Below are positions 45,081 to 53,414 of a stretch of 64,000 nucleotides of DNA, in pieces (positions within the stretch are counted from its first letter, which is position 1; the number at the start of each line of letters is the position of its first letter). Source of the stretch: Arthrobacter sp. 9V (GTDB taxonomy: Bacteria; Actinomycetota; Actinomycetes; Actinomycetales; Micrococcaceae); contig NZ_LR732912.1 of the NCBI RefSeq assembly GCF_902506065.1, positions 342,529 through 406,528 on the forward strand. The letters run 5' to 3'. The position numbers and the translations under genes were made by a program. The notes under the pieces are model-generated. The model was not told the origin of the DNA, did not search any database, and saw nothing but the letters and a program-made list of their open reading frames with translations.

Positions 45081-46511
45081 TCAGCCCTTGGCCGCCTTGG
45101 CGGCGTAATGGCGGTACCTCGTAAGAAACTCCGGAGCCCCGGCCTTATGTGGGTGCTGTACATCGATTCCTTCAAGGGGCCATGACGGCAGTTTTCCTGT
45201 GAGAACGCCTGCCGCTTGACGGGCTGCCCCGTCCGCCACGTACTCTCCGGGTTTGGGGACGAAAACCTGTACGCCAAAGGTTGCGGCCGCGATCTGCTGA
45301 ACCGCGGGTGATTGCGCACCGCCGCCCACCAGTATGATGCGCTGGGCGGAGACGCCTTGTGCTTGTAATGCGGCCAGCCCGTCCGCCAAGGAACACAGCA
45401 CGCCCTCTATGGCCGCCCGTGCCATGTTGGCAGGTGTGTAATTGGAAACCGTGATGCCGTGGAGCGAACCGGTGGCATCGGGCAGGTTAGGGGTTCGTTC
45501 GCCCTCGAAGTACGGGATAAGGGTCAGCCCTTCAGCGCCCTCCGGAGCAGCCAGGGCCAGGTCTCCGAGTTCCGTGAGGGTCACGCCCAACAGTGCAGCT
45601 GTGGCGTCGAAGATTCGCGTCGCATTCAGTGTGCAGGCCAACGGCAGGTAGTTGCCCGTAGCGTCCGCGAAGCCAGCCACGAGCCCGCTTGCATCCAGCG
45701 CCGGAACATCTGAAACCGCGAAGACCGTCCCGGATGTTCCGATTGATATGACGACGTCCCCTACTGCAGCATTCACGCCAAGCCCCGCTGCAGCGTTGTC
45801 TCCCGCGCCTGGACCGATGAGTGCCCCGCCGGGCGTTTTGCCGGCAGTTTCCAAGGGCCCGACGACGGCCGGCAGCACGGGGACGTGGCCAAGGGTGTCT
45901 TTGAGGACCTCCGGCAGGTACTCGCCACTGGAGGCCGAGAAGTAGCCCGTGCCGGAAGCGTCCGAGCGGTCCGTGCGGAGGAGCTCCAGGGAGGCCAACC
46001 CACTTCCGGGGCCGTGGCCAGCCAGGCGCCAGGACAGCCAATCGTGGGGTAGGCACACAGCTGCGGTCCGTTGGGCGTTCGCGGGTTCGTTCCGCGCTAG
46101 CCACCGGAGTTTGCTGGCGGTCAATGATGCTACGGGCACTGTTCCGGTGGTCGATGCCCAGTAGGAGGCTCCGGCGGTGGCATCGCCATTGCCGGCTTCG
46201 AGGATGAGATCCTCTGCGTCTTGGGCGGAGCGCGTGTCGTTCCACAACAGGGCAGGTCGAACAACCTCTCCCGATTCGTCAAGGCACACCATGCCGTGCT
46301 GCTGGCCCCCGACGGATACGGCATGCACGTCTTCCAAACCGCCTGCTTCTGTGATCGCTTCCTGCAGGGCCGACCACCAGTGCTCGGGGTGGACTTCCGT
46401 GCCTTCAGGGTGGGATGCCCGGCCCTGACGCACCAAGGCGCCTGTGACTGAATCCCGGATGACCACTTTGCAGGACTGGGTGGAGCTGTCGATCCCGGCT
46501 ACGAGAGGCAT
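45081..46511 (-). CDS. xylB: Xylulokinase
   Basis: A 476-residue FGGY kinase producing D-xylulose 5-phosphate. [17 protein letters not shown] is the ATP loop, [13 protein letters not shown] the substrate loop of xylulokinases, and [14 protein letters not shown] the second phosphate loop. [19 protein letters not shown] closes the active site. AAGGAAC precedes the ATG. It follows xylA after an 89-nt gap that contains a long hairpin. Confidence 0.94.
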   Translation of the reverse strand: MPLVAGIDSSTQSCKVVIRDSVTGALVRQGRASHPEGTEVHPEHWWSALQEAITEAGGLEDVHAVSVGGQQHGMVCLDESGEVVRPALLWNDTRSAQDAEDLILEAGNGDATAGASYWASTTGTVPVASLTASKLRWLARNEPANAQRTAAVCLPHDWLSWRLAGHGPGSGLASLELLRTDRSDASGTGYFSASSGEYLPEVLKDTLGHVPVLPAVVGPLETAGKTPGGALIGPGAGDNAAAGLGVNAAVGDVVISIGTSGTVFAVSDVPALDASGLVAGFADATGNYLPLACTLNATRIFDATAALLGVTLTELGDLALAAPEGAEGLTLIPYFEGERTPNLPDATGSLHGITVSNYTPANMARAAIEGVLCSLADGLAALQAQGVSAQRIILVGGGAQSPAVQQIAAATFGVQVFVPKPGEYVADGAARQAAGVLTGKLPSWPLEGIDVQHPHKAGAPEFLTRYRHYAAKAAKG

Positions 46512-46530
46512 GTGTTTGTTCCTTAAGGGA

Positions 46531-46580
46531 ACCGCCGCCGGGCTGGCAAGGAAGCTGAAATCCTTGCGCCCGGCGGCGGT
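46531..46580. terminator. Long hairpin between xylA and xylB
   Basis: Stem ACCGCCGCCGGGC (46531-46543) with complement at 46568-46580, and an inner stem GCAAGGA (46546-46552) with complement at 46561-46567. That gives about 20 bp with a 2-nt bulge. It lies between two cotranscribed genes, without a T-run, so it may act as a partial terminator or as an mRNA-stabilising structure setting the xylA:xylB ratio. Confidence 0.65.
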
Positions 46581-46600
46581 ATTGCGGTGGGTGGGGTGAC

Positions 46601-47788
46601 CTAGCGGGCGCCGAGCAGGTGCTCGATGGCCAGCTGGTTGAGGCGGACGAAGGCAAACGAGCGCTCGGCGGCCTGATCGGCGTCGAACGTGTCGAAGGCG
46701 GTGGCATCAGCCAGCAGGTCCGCAGTGGTCTCTCCGGCGTTCAGCGTTGACTCACCCAGTTCGAACACGCCTGAGGTAGCGAGTGCTTCCTGGACATCCG
46801 GGTCTGCGCGGAAAGCAAGGGCGCGTTCCTTCAGCAGGAGGTACATGGACATGTTGGACTTGGCTGATTCCCACACGCCGTCGTAACCATCTGTGCGGGA
46901 CGGCTTGTAGTCGAAGTGGCGCGGGCCGTCGTACGTGGGGCCGCCGTTGGGGAAGCCGTTCTCCAGCAGGTCCACCGTGAAGAAGGCGCTGGTGAGGTCT
47001 CCGTGGCCGAAAACGAGGTCTTGGTCGTACTTGATGCCGCGTTGGCCGTTGAGGTCGATGTGGAAGAGCTTGCCGGCCCACAAGGCCTGGGCGATGCCGT
47101 GCGTGAAGTTCAGCCCGGCCATCTGCTCGTGGCCTGTTTCCGGGTTCAGGCCCACAATGTCACCGTGTTCGAGCTGGGCGATGAACGCCAGGCCATGGCC
47201 CACTGTGGGCAGGAAGATGTCGCCGCGGGGTTCGTTCGGCTTGGGCTCCAGAGCAATACGGAGACCGTAGCCCTTTTCCTTGATATACCCGGCTGCGGTG
47301 TCCACGCCTTCCTTCATGCGGTCCAGCGCTGCTGAGAGGTCCTTGGAGCCGTCGTATTCGCTGCCTTCACGGCCGCCCCACATCACGAAGGTCTCGGCGC
47401 CCAGTTCGGCAGCGAGATCGATGTTCCGGAGGATCTTGCTCAAGGCAAAGCGGCGGATGGAGCGGTCGTTCGAGGTGAACCCGCCATCCTTGAAGACGGG
47501 GTGGCTGAAGAGGTTGGTGGTGACCATGGGCGTCTTCAGGCCAGTCTCGGCGAGGGCTGTCTTGAAGTTCTTCAGGATGAGGTCACGCTCGGAGGCGGTG
47601 GCATCGAAAGGAATGAGGTCATTGTCATGGAACGTGATGCCGTATGCGCCAAGTTCGCTGAGCTTGTGAACTGCTTCTACAGGGTCCAACGCCGGGCGCG
47701 TTGCCACGCCGAAGGGATCGGCGCCGGTCCAGCCGACAGTCCAGAGGCCAAAGGTGAAGCGGTCCTGCGGGGTGGGCTGCGGGGTCAT
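46601..47788 (-). CDS. xylA: Xylose isomerase (actinobacterial type)
   Basis: A 395-residue isomerase converting D-xylose to D-xylulose (and glucose to fructose). It is the short group I enzyme: [31 protein letters not shown] (catalytic His), [45 protein letters not shown] (metal Glu), [16 protein letters not shown] and [23 protein letters not shown] (metal Asp pair). AAAGGAG 6 nt before the ATG at 47788 fixes the start. Divergent from a ROK regulator. Confidence 0.96.
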   Translation of the reverse strand: MTPQPTPQDRFTFGLWTVGWTGADPFGVATRPALDPVEAVHKLSELGAYGITFHDNDLIPFDATASERDLILKNFKTALAETGLKTPMVTTNLFSHPVFKDGGFTSNDRSIRRFALSKILRNIDLAAELGAETFVMWGGREGSEYDGSKDLSAALDRMKEGVDTAAGYIKEKGYGLRIALEPKPNEPRGDIFLPTVGHGLAFIAQLEHGDIVGLNPETGHEQMAGLNFTHGIAQALWAGKLFHIDLNGQRGIKYDQDLVFGHGDLTSAFFTVDLLENGFPNGGPTYDGPRHFDYKPSRTDGYDGVWESAKSNMSMYLLLKERALAFRADPDVQEALATSGVFELGESTLNAGETTADLLADATAFDTFDADQAAERSFAFVRLNQLAIEHLLGAR

Positions 47789-47840
47789 TTTTGCTCCTTT
47801 GCAAAGCACTGGGGGAAGAACTTGATGAAGTGCCTTCCAA

Positions 47841-47860
47841 TTAGTTTTCAATCTGAACTA
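47841..47860. promoter_or_regulatory. XylR-type operator
   Basis: TTAGTTTTCAATCTGAACTA, an imperfect palindrome (TAGTT/AACTA arms) in the 90-nt gap between xylA and the divergent ROK regulator. It is positioned to overlap both promoters. Confidence 0.65.
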
Positions 47861-47878
47861 TATGGGGGATGATGGATC

Positions 47879-49138
47879 ATGGTCAATGGAAGCCGGAAAA
47901 ATTTTTCGAATCTGCAGGGAGGTCCCACGCCAGTGAATGAGCAAGCCGCGCCCGGGCGCGTAGGGGACGTCCGCCGTCGAAATCTTTCTCTGGTGATGGA
48001 CTCCATTGCCCGGACCGGTGATGCCAAGCCAAGCCGGGCTCAACTGGCCGCGGGAACCGGCCTGACCAAGGCCGCAGTTTCCAGCTTGGTTGCCGATCTT
48101 GTGGAGTCCGGGTTGGTCTCCGAAGTCGGGCTTTACCGCGACGGTGAGCGGGGGCGCCCGGGGCAGGGCTTGGAGCTCAGCTCGCGTCGCGGCGTGGTGG
48201 GCATGGAGATCAACGTGGACTACCTGGCCGTTGGTCTCGTGGATCTGGGTGGAAACCTGCGCTTCCACGCCTCAGTGGAATCCCGGAACCGGGGACTGGA
48301 GCCTGACAAGGTCATGGAACGCCTGGGCGGACTGGCTGCCGAGGCCATCGCCGCAGCGAACGCAGCGGACATCTCGATCCTGGGTGGTGGATTGGCTGTG
48401 CCGGGGCTCGTTGATGAGCAGCGCAACCTTGTCCTGTCCGCCCCTAACCTTCACTGGGAACACAAGAAACTCAATCCGGGCTCGCTCCTGGAGGGCGCGC
48501 CGCTTGGTGTCAGGTTGTCCAACGAGGCCAATAGTGCCGCACTCGGAGAGCTTTGGTATGGCAAGGGGCAACCGGACTTCCTCTATGTCTCGGGAGAAGT
48601 GGGCGTGGGCGGCGGCGTCATTATTGGCTCCGAGCTTTACACCGGACCGGGCGGTTCGGCGGGCGAACTCGGCCACATTGTTGTCCACCCCGACGGTCCC
48701 GCTTGTTCCTGCGGTGGCGCGGGGTGCTTGGAAACATTCGCGGGCCAGGAAGCCATTTTCGAGGCGGCGGGCATCCCCGAAGGCTCGCTGGGCGTGCGCA
48801 CGGAACTGCTGCTGGCGGCCTTGGTTGACCAGGAGCCACGGGCCACTCAGGCCGTTCACGACGCCGGGAGGTACTTGGGGGTTGCCCTCGCCTCTTCTGC
48901 CCGGCTGATGGACATTGAAGCTGTGGTTCTTGGCGGGCATTTTGCCGTTCTGGGGGAATGGCTCCGGCCTGCCCTTCTGGGTAGCTTGGAGCGCCATGCC
49001 CCGGGTCTGTTGGATCCAGGAAATCTGACCGTTTCCACCCTGGAGCACTCCGGTACGCTCCTCGGTGCTGCGGGACAGGTGATCCGGTCCGTGATTGAGT
49101 CGCCGTTCGAGTTCCTGCTGGCCGGGAAACTGGCCTGA
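47879..49138 (+). CDS. ROK family transcriptional regulator (XylR type)
   Basis: A 419-residue ROK protein. Winged helix-turn-helix at about 32-85 (RRRNLSLVMDSIARTGDAKPSRAQLAAGTGLTKAAVSSLVADLVESGLV), then the sugar-kinase-like ROK domain with the zinc motif CSCGGAGCLE. Divergent from xylA with a palindrome between, so most likely the xylose repressor. GTG at 47933 is a credible alternative start because GGGAGG lies 10 nt ahead; the 47879 ATG has a weaker GGGGGA. Confidence 0.88.
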   Translation: MVNGSRKNFSNLQGGPTPVNEQAAPGRVGDVRRRNLSLVMDSIARTGDAKPSRAQLAAGTGLTKAAVSSLVADLVESGLVSEVGLYRDGERGRPGQGLELSSRRGVVGMEINVDYLAVGLVDLGGNLRFHASVESRNRGLEPDKVMERLGGLAAEAIAAANAADISILGGGLAVPGLVDEQRNLVLSAPNLHWEHKKLNPGSLLEGAPLGVRLSNEANSAALGELWYGKGQPDFLYVSGEVGVGGGVIIGSELYTGPGGSAGELGHIVVHPDGPACSCGGAGCLETFAGQEAIFEAAGIPEGSLGVRTELLLAALVDQEPRATQAVHDAGRYLGVALASSARLMDIEAVVLGGHFAVLGEWLRPALLGSLERHAPGLLDPGNLTVSTLEHSGTLLGAAGQVIRSVIESPFEFLLAGKLA

Positions 49139-49276
49139 GCGGGGAGTCTGGGTCCGCGATAGCCTTGCAGGATTGTCGATGATTAATTGGCGTGGGTTCT
49201 TCCGAAATAATCATCAGCATGCTTACTATTGATGGGTCAGTTGTTCGCGCAAACTACCCCAACGGACGAGTGCCCC

Positions 49277-50380
49277 ATGACTACACAAGACTCAGCCCAC
49301 ACCAGCACGGCCAAGGCGCAGACCGCTCCTTCCGCGGAAGACCCACGCAAGCCGGACAGCCCGAACGATCTCGTCAAGCCGACGTGGATGTACATTGCCA
49401 AGCGGACTTTACGGGAGTTCACCAAGGATCAGTGCCCGGACGCCGCGGCCGGTCTTACCTATTACGGTGTCCTCGCCCTCTTCCCTGCACTCCTGGCGTT
49501 GGTCTCCCTGTTGGGAATTTTCGGGGACGCGGGGAAAACCACGTCCGCACTGCTGGAAATCGTCCAGCAGTTCGCGCCGGGTCCAGGGGTTGACACCCTG
49601 CGGCAGCCCATCCAGGACCTGACGCAGTCCAATGCGGCCGGCTTCGCGTTGTTCTTCGGTATTGTGGTGGCGCTGTGGTCAGCCTCGGGCTATGTCGCCG
49701 CATTCAGCCGGGCCATGAACCGGGTCTACGAAGTAGATGAAGGGCGCGGGTTCATCAAGCTGCGCGGCACCATGCTCGCCGTGACGGTGGTCGCCGTCGT
49801 GGGTGCAGCGCTCGCAGCAGCCATGCTGGTGCTAAGCGGCCCTGTGGCAGAAGCCATTGGTGGGGCCATCGGTTTGTCGGAAACGTTCCTGACAGTCTGG
49901 AATATCGCCAAATGGCCGGTCCTGATCATCATCGTCGTGGTCATCATCGCCGTGCTTTACTACTTCACCCCCAACGTCAAGCAGCCTAAGTTCCGTTGGA
50001 TGAGCATGGGCTCCCTGATCGCCTTGGTGATTTTTGCCCTGGCGTCGCTGGGCTTTGGCTTCTACGTGGCAAACTTCAGCAACTACAACAAGACCTATGG
50101 CGCACTGGCCGGCGTGATCATCATGTTGCTGTGGCTCTGGATCCTGAACATGTCCCTGCTGTTTGGTGCCGAGTTCGACGCCGAGATGGAGCGCGGCCGC
50201 CAACTTCAAGGCGGTATTGAAGCTGAAAAGAGCATTCAGCTTCCGCCGCGCGATACCAAGAAGAGCGACAAGATGCAGGAAAAGGAAGATCAAGTCATCA
50301 AGGATGGCGAAGAAATCCGCGAAAATCACGGTGACAAAGCCAAGCAAACAGATGACGGGGATCGACGCCGTGGACGCTGA
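49277..50380 (+). CDS. YihY/BrkB family membrane protein
   Basis: A 367-residue protein with about six membrane helices. TYYGVLALFPALLALVSLLGIFG and the GYVAAFSRAMNRVYEVDEGRGF segment are the family signature, followed by KTYGALAGVIIMLLWLWILNMSLLFGAEFDAEMER. The N-terminal 45 and C-terminal 60 residues are hydrophilic and charged. The family was once called ribonuclease BN in error; members may be transporters or lipid-related proteins. Start at 49277 excludes an upstream in-frame ATG at 49229. Confidence 0.9.
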   Translation: MTTQDSAHTSTAKAQTAPSAEDPRKPDSPNDLVKPTWMYIAKRTLREFTKDQCPDAAAGLTYYGVLALFPALLALVSLLGIFGDAGKTTSALLEIVQQFAPGPGVDTLRQPIQDLTQSNAAGFALFFGIVVALWSASGYVAAFSRAMNRVYEVDEGRGFIKLRGTMLAVTVVAVVGAALAAAMLVLSGPVAEAIGGAIGLSETFLTVWNIAKWPVLIIIVVVIIAVLYYFTPNVKQPKFRWMSMGSLIALVIFALASLGFGFYVANFSNYNKTYGALAGVIIMLLWLWILNMSLLFGAEFDAEMERGRQLQGGIEAEKSIQLPPRDTKKSDKMQEKEDQVIKDGEEIRENHGDKAKQTDDGDRRRGR

Positions 50381-50579
50381 GAGGCAACACAAGAAGCTCA
50401 AAGCCATCAAGGGCGGCGACAACGTCCGGATCGGCGGCGAGACCTTCCAGGTCAGCTCCGTTGAACCCCAGGAAGGCTCGAGGAACATCAGGCTTGAACT
50501 GAAAGGGCACGACGGCGGATCGGTCACCTTTATCGGCTTGCCGAAAGCCAAGGTGCAACTCGCCGCTCGAGCGTCATAA
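50304..50579 (+). CDS. Small conserved-looking hypothetical protein
   Basis: A 91-residue basic protein overlapping the end of the YihY gene in another frame. The latter half (KKLKAIKGGDNVRIGGETFQVSSVEPQEGSRNIRLELKGHDGGSVTFIGLPKAKVQLA) reads like a small beta-barrel. The good amino-acid pattern after 50380 supports a real gene. The start is uncertain: 50304, or 50352 giving 75 residues with much less overlap. Function unknown. Confidence 0.55.
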   Translation: MAKKSAKITVTKPSKQMTGIDAVDAERQHKKLKAIKGGDNVRIGGETFQVSSVEPQEGSRNIRLELKGHDGGSVTFIGLPKAKVQLAARAS

Positions 50580-50597
50580 GCCTGCGCCGAAAGCTGA

Positions 50598-50939
50598 CCT
50601 GATTCGAAGCTTCCCGTCCGGCCACGGCTGGCCGCCTACTGGAGTGAGGCGCTGGGTGGCCCGCCGCTGTACTCGGGAAGCTTTGGCGATGAGACTTCCG
50701 TGGTGAAGATGCACAGCGGCAACGGCCCCCATGAAGAGATGAACCTCCGGGCTATCGGCTGCTTTGATCAGGCGCTGACGGACGTTGGCGTGGTGGATGA
50801 CCCCCTCCGCAAAGTCCTGCACGATTACTTCGCGTGGACTACCACCAACACCATGGCGCGCTACGAACATTCGGCGGATGACGTACCTGCCGGGCTCGGC
50901 CTTACCATGTGGTCTTGGGACGGGCGCGTGGTGGGCTGA
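50598..50939 (+). pseudogene. 5'-truncated group II truncated-hemoglobin-like gene
   Basis: The frame 50598-50939 encodes RLAAYWSEALGGPPLYSGSFGDETSV, then VKMHSGNGPHEEMNLRAIGCFDQALTDVG and a YFAWTTTNTMARY end. I read this as the C-terminal part of an actinobacterial group II truncated-globin-like protein, with the YWxEALGGP helix and a His in HSGNG as candidate proximal ligand. The N-terminal helices are missing, the frame opens directly after a TGA (50595), and no start with a ribosome binding site precedes the conserved block. An ATG at 50700 would leave only 79 residues. Family assignment is from memory of the pattern and moderately sure. Confidence 0.5.
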
Positions 50940-50942
50940 GGC

Positions 50943-51113
50943 TCAGGCTTTTGCGGGGAAGCCCTCATCGGCGTCATCCCACCAGCCTTCCCAAGCGCTG
51001 GAAGTCAGTCGCACGCTAACGGCGGGGGAGTGCTCTGCACTGGATTCGCCCGACGGTCCGCTGTGGCTGCCGCTGGCATCGAGAAAGAAGCTGAGGGTCT
51101 TCAAGAGCATCAT
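50943..51113 (-). CDS. Small hypothetical protein (56 residues)
   Basis: A short gene with a very good ribosome binding site (GAAAGGA, 8 nt before ATG ATG). The product begins MMLLKTLSFFLDASGSHSG, has a Ser/Gly/His-rich middle and ends with an acidic Trp-rich segment WEGWWDDADEGFPAKA. No membrane helix or known motif. It converges with the globin remnant, its stop lying 4 nt beyond that frame. The strong start signal and acidic tail support expression; function unknown. Confidence 0.6.
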   Translation of the reverse strand: MMLLKTLSFFLDASGSHSGPSGESSAEHSPAVSVRLTSSAWEGWWDDADEGFPAKA

Positions 51114-51276
51114 GATGGTGTCCTTTCAGTGGTTTCGTGGACGTCTTTGTCCAGGTAAAACCAGCGTAAGTGGGCATTGTTTCCTCCCGTCGACGCAATG
51201 TTTCAGCTGTGTACCTTTTATCTCACCTGATCCTTCCGCGACTCACAGCAGACACACAAAGGGGCACAAAAAGCGG

Positions 51277-51316
51277 GCCCCTGCCGTGACCATGGCAGGA
51301 ACCCGCTGGTTTTTGG
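51277..51316. terminator. Hairpin with flanking A and T runs
   Basis: AAAAAGCGGG, inner stem CCTGCC/GGCAGG, then CCCGCT followed by GGTTTTT. A-run and T-run on the two sides suit bidirectional intrinsic termination upstream of the 56-residue gene and downstream of the sugar isomerase-like gene. Confidence 0.7.
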
Positions 51317-51319
51317 AGC

Positions 51320-51357
51320 GATCCTCCCGCGGAGCTTAGGGCATCCGCGGGAGGATC
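51320..51357. terminator. Terminator hairpin behind the DUF993 operon
   Basis: Perfect 14-bp stem GATCCTCCCGCGGA (51320-51333) with complement at 51344-51357 and 10-nt loop, 6 nt beyond the stop of the last gene of the operon (minus strand). It is directly adjacent to the second hairpin and its T-run. Confidence 0.78.
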
Positions 51358-51363
51358 ACGTTG

Positions 51364-52203
51364 TTACGCAAACGGGAGGACGAGCTCCGCGTAGCGCTGC
51401 TTCATGGTTTCCAGGACGGTGTCGCCATCGGCGTCCCAGATTTCCTGATTAAAGATTTCAACCTCTATGTCGCCCGTATATCCGGCGTCCCTGACCCAGG
51501 TGCCGATGGTGGCGAAGTCAATGACGCCGTCGCCCATCATGCCGCGGGACAGCAATGCATCAGCCGCGATGGGCAGGTTGAAATCGCACACCTGGTAGGA
51601 GGCAAGGCGGTTTTCGCGGCCGGCACGTTCGATTTGCGCCTTCAGTTCCGGATCCCACCAGACGTGGAAAGTGTCGACGGCGACGCCAACAGCCTTTGCG
51701 TCGTACGGCGCGGCGAGGTCCAGTGCCTGGCCAAGGGTGGAGATGAGTGCGCGGTCAGCGGCGTACATGGGGTGCAGGGGTTCCAGCACCAGCCGGATGC
51801 CATTCTCCGAAGCGAACGGGACCAGCTCTTCCAAGCGATCGGCCACGCGTTGGCGTGCAGCCACCACGTCCTTCTCGCCCGGAGCGAGCCCGCCAACCAC
51901 CAGGAACAGCTCCTGGGTGTCCAGCGCTACTGCTTCACGGACGGCCTCGAAATTGTCGGCCAGCGCTGCGGCCTGTCCCTCGGGATCCGCCGCCGTGAGG
52001 AAGCCGCCACGGCAGAGCGAAGAAACCCGGAGGCCTGCGTCCTTGATGAGCTTGGCGGCCTTGTCCAGCCCTGCTTCCGCAACGCGGTCACGCCACGGTC
52101 CGATCGCCGGGATACCGGCGCGCGCGCAACCATCAACGGCTTCGGCGAGCGTCCACTTTTTGGTGGTGGCGCTGTTCAGGGAGAGTCGCGCGAAGTCGCT
52201 CAT
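51364..52203 (-). CDS. Sugar phosphate isomerase/epimerase (xylose-isomerase-like TIM barrel)
   Basis: A 279-residue AP-endonuclease-2 family barrel. Metal/active-site segments: GIRLVLEPLHPMYAADR (Glu), VAVDTFHVWWDPEL (Asp, His), YQVCDFNLPIA and GDIEVEIFNQEIW (C-terminal Glu). Such proteins isomerise, epimerise or dehydrate ketoses, inosose or 3-keto-sugars. Its start overlaps the DUF993 gene by 4 nt. Third gene of a LacI-controlled operon for an unidentified sugar. Confidence 0.85.
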   Translation of the reverse strand: MSDFARLSLNSATTKKWTLAEAVDGCARAGIPAIGPWRDRVAEAGLDKAAKLIKDAGLRVSSLCRGGFLTAADPEGQAAALADNFEAVREAVALDTQELFLVVGGLAPGEKDVVAARQRVADRLEELVPFASENGIRLVLEPLHPMYAADRALISTLGQALDLAAPYDAKAVGVAVDTFHVWWDPELKAQIERAGRENRLASYQVCDFNLPIAADALLSRGMMGDGVIDFATIGTWVRDAGYTGDIEVEIFNQEIWDADGDTVLETMKQRYAELVLPFA

Positions 52204-53414
52204 GCGCCCACCCCGTTGATCCGGAGGAAGTCGGACATCCGGAAGGCTGCCAGCGACGGATCCTTCAGCAGACCGGCCTGGTCTGCCAGTTCGAAGGTCT
52301 TGGCCAGATGGAGGACTGAACGGCCCGAGTGCAGGCCGCCCACCATCTGGAAGCCGGGCTGCTTGCCGTTGAGCCAGGACATGAAGGCGATGCCGGTCTT
52401 GTAGTAGAACGTGGGTGCGCTGAAGATGTGCTTTCCGAGCTCACGGGTGGAGTCCAGGATGGCACGCCCTTCCGCACCCTGACCGGCGTCGTACTTCTGC
52501 AACGCAACCGAAGCGGCCGGATAGATGGCAGCGAAGATGCCCAGCAGGGCGTCCGAGTGGTGGGTTTCGTCGCCGTCGATCAATTCCGGATAGTTGAAGT
52601 CGTCGCCGGTGTAGAGGCGGACGTCTTTCGGGAGCTCGGCGCGCAGGGCGACCTCGTGCGAGGCGTCCAACAGCGAAACTTTCACGCCGTCAACCTTGTC
52701 CGAGTGCTCACGGATCAGGCTGAGGAACGTCTCTGTGGCCACGGAAACGTCGTCGGAGCCCCAGTATCCTGCCAGTGCGGGGTCGAACATGGTGCCGAGC
52801 CAGTGCAGGATGACGGGTTGGTCCACTTCCTGGAGCAGCGTCGAGTAAACGTGCAGGTAGTCGTCGGCACCGTTGGCAACCTTGGCCAGGGCGCGGGATG
52901 CCATGAGGATGACTTTGGGGCCAGCCTCACTGACGACGGCGATCTGCTCACGGTACGCGTCGATGACGGCCTGGATGCCGGCCGCACCCTCAGGGAGGGT
53001 GGCGATGTCCAGCTGGTCGGTGCCAGCGCCGCAGGAAACGAGGTCCCGGACGGACTTGCCGGCGATGGCGGCGTTGCCCGCTGTCACAACAGAAGCGGCC
53101 TCGGCGCCGGTGCGCTTGATGAGCTGCTGGGTCGCGGCCCAGTCCAAGCCCATGCCGCGCTGGGCGGTGTCCATGGCGTCAGCAACGCCGAGCCCGTAGG
53201 ACCACAGTTCGTGCCGGTAAGCCAAGGTGGCGTCCCAGTCGAGTTGCGCCGGGGCGCCGGGGGTGTTGTCTGCAGCCACCTCGGGGATGACGTGCGCAGC
53301 GGCGTAGGCGCGGCGGGCCGTCAACGGAGCGGTCGGCTTGGCCCACGAGGTGGCCGCCTGGAGGCGGTACTCGCGCGTGCCGCCGTCGTCGGTGGGAAGT
53401 ATCAGTGACGTCAT
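52200..53414 (-). CDS. DUF993 family protein (dihydrodipicolinate-synthase-like)
   Basis: A 404-residue protein of the DUF993 family, distantly related to the DapA aldolase superfamily. Recognisable pieces: AAHVIPEVAADNTPGAPAQLDWDATLAYRHELWSYGLGVADAMDTAQRGMGLDW and QPVILHWLGTMFDPALAGYWGS. The DapA Lys may be in DKVDGVKVSLLD. A retro-aldol or dehydratase step on a keto-sugar is plausible. ATG shares one base with the dehydrogenase stop (TAATG). Confidence 0.82.
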   Translation of the reverse strand: MTSLILPTDDGGTREYRLQAATSWAKPTAPLTARRAYAAAHVIPEVAADNTPGAPAQLDWDATLAYRHELWSYGLGVADAMDTAQRGMGLDWAATQQLIKRTGAEAASVVTAGNAAIAGKSVRDLVSCGAGTDQLDIATLPEGAAGIQAVIDAYREQIAVVSEAGPKVILMASRALAKVANGADDYLHVYSTLLQEVDQPVILHWLGTMFDPALAGYWGSDDVSVATETFLSLIREHSDKVDGVKVSLLDASHEVALRAELPKDVRLYTGDDFNYPELIDGDETHHSDALLGIFAAIYPAASVALQKYDAGQGAEGRAILDSTRELGKHIFSAPTFYYKTGIAFMSWLNGKQPGFQMVGGLHSGRSVLHLAKTFELADQAGLLKDPSLAAFRMSDFLRINGVGA

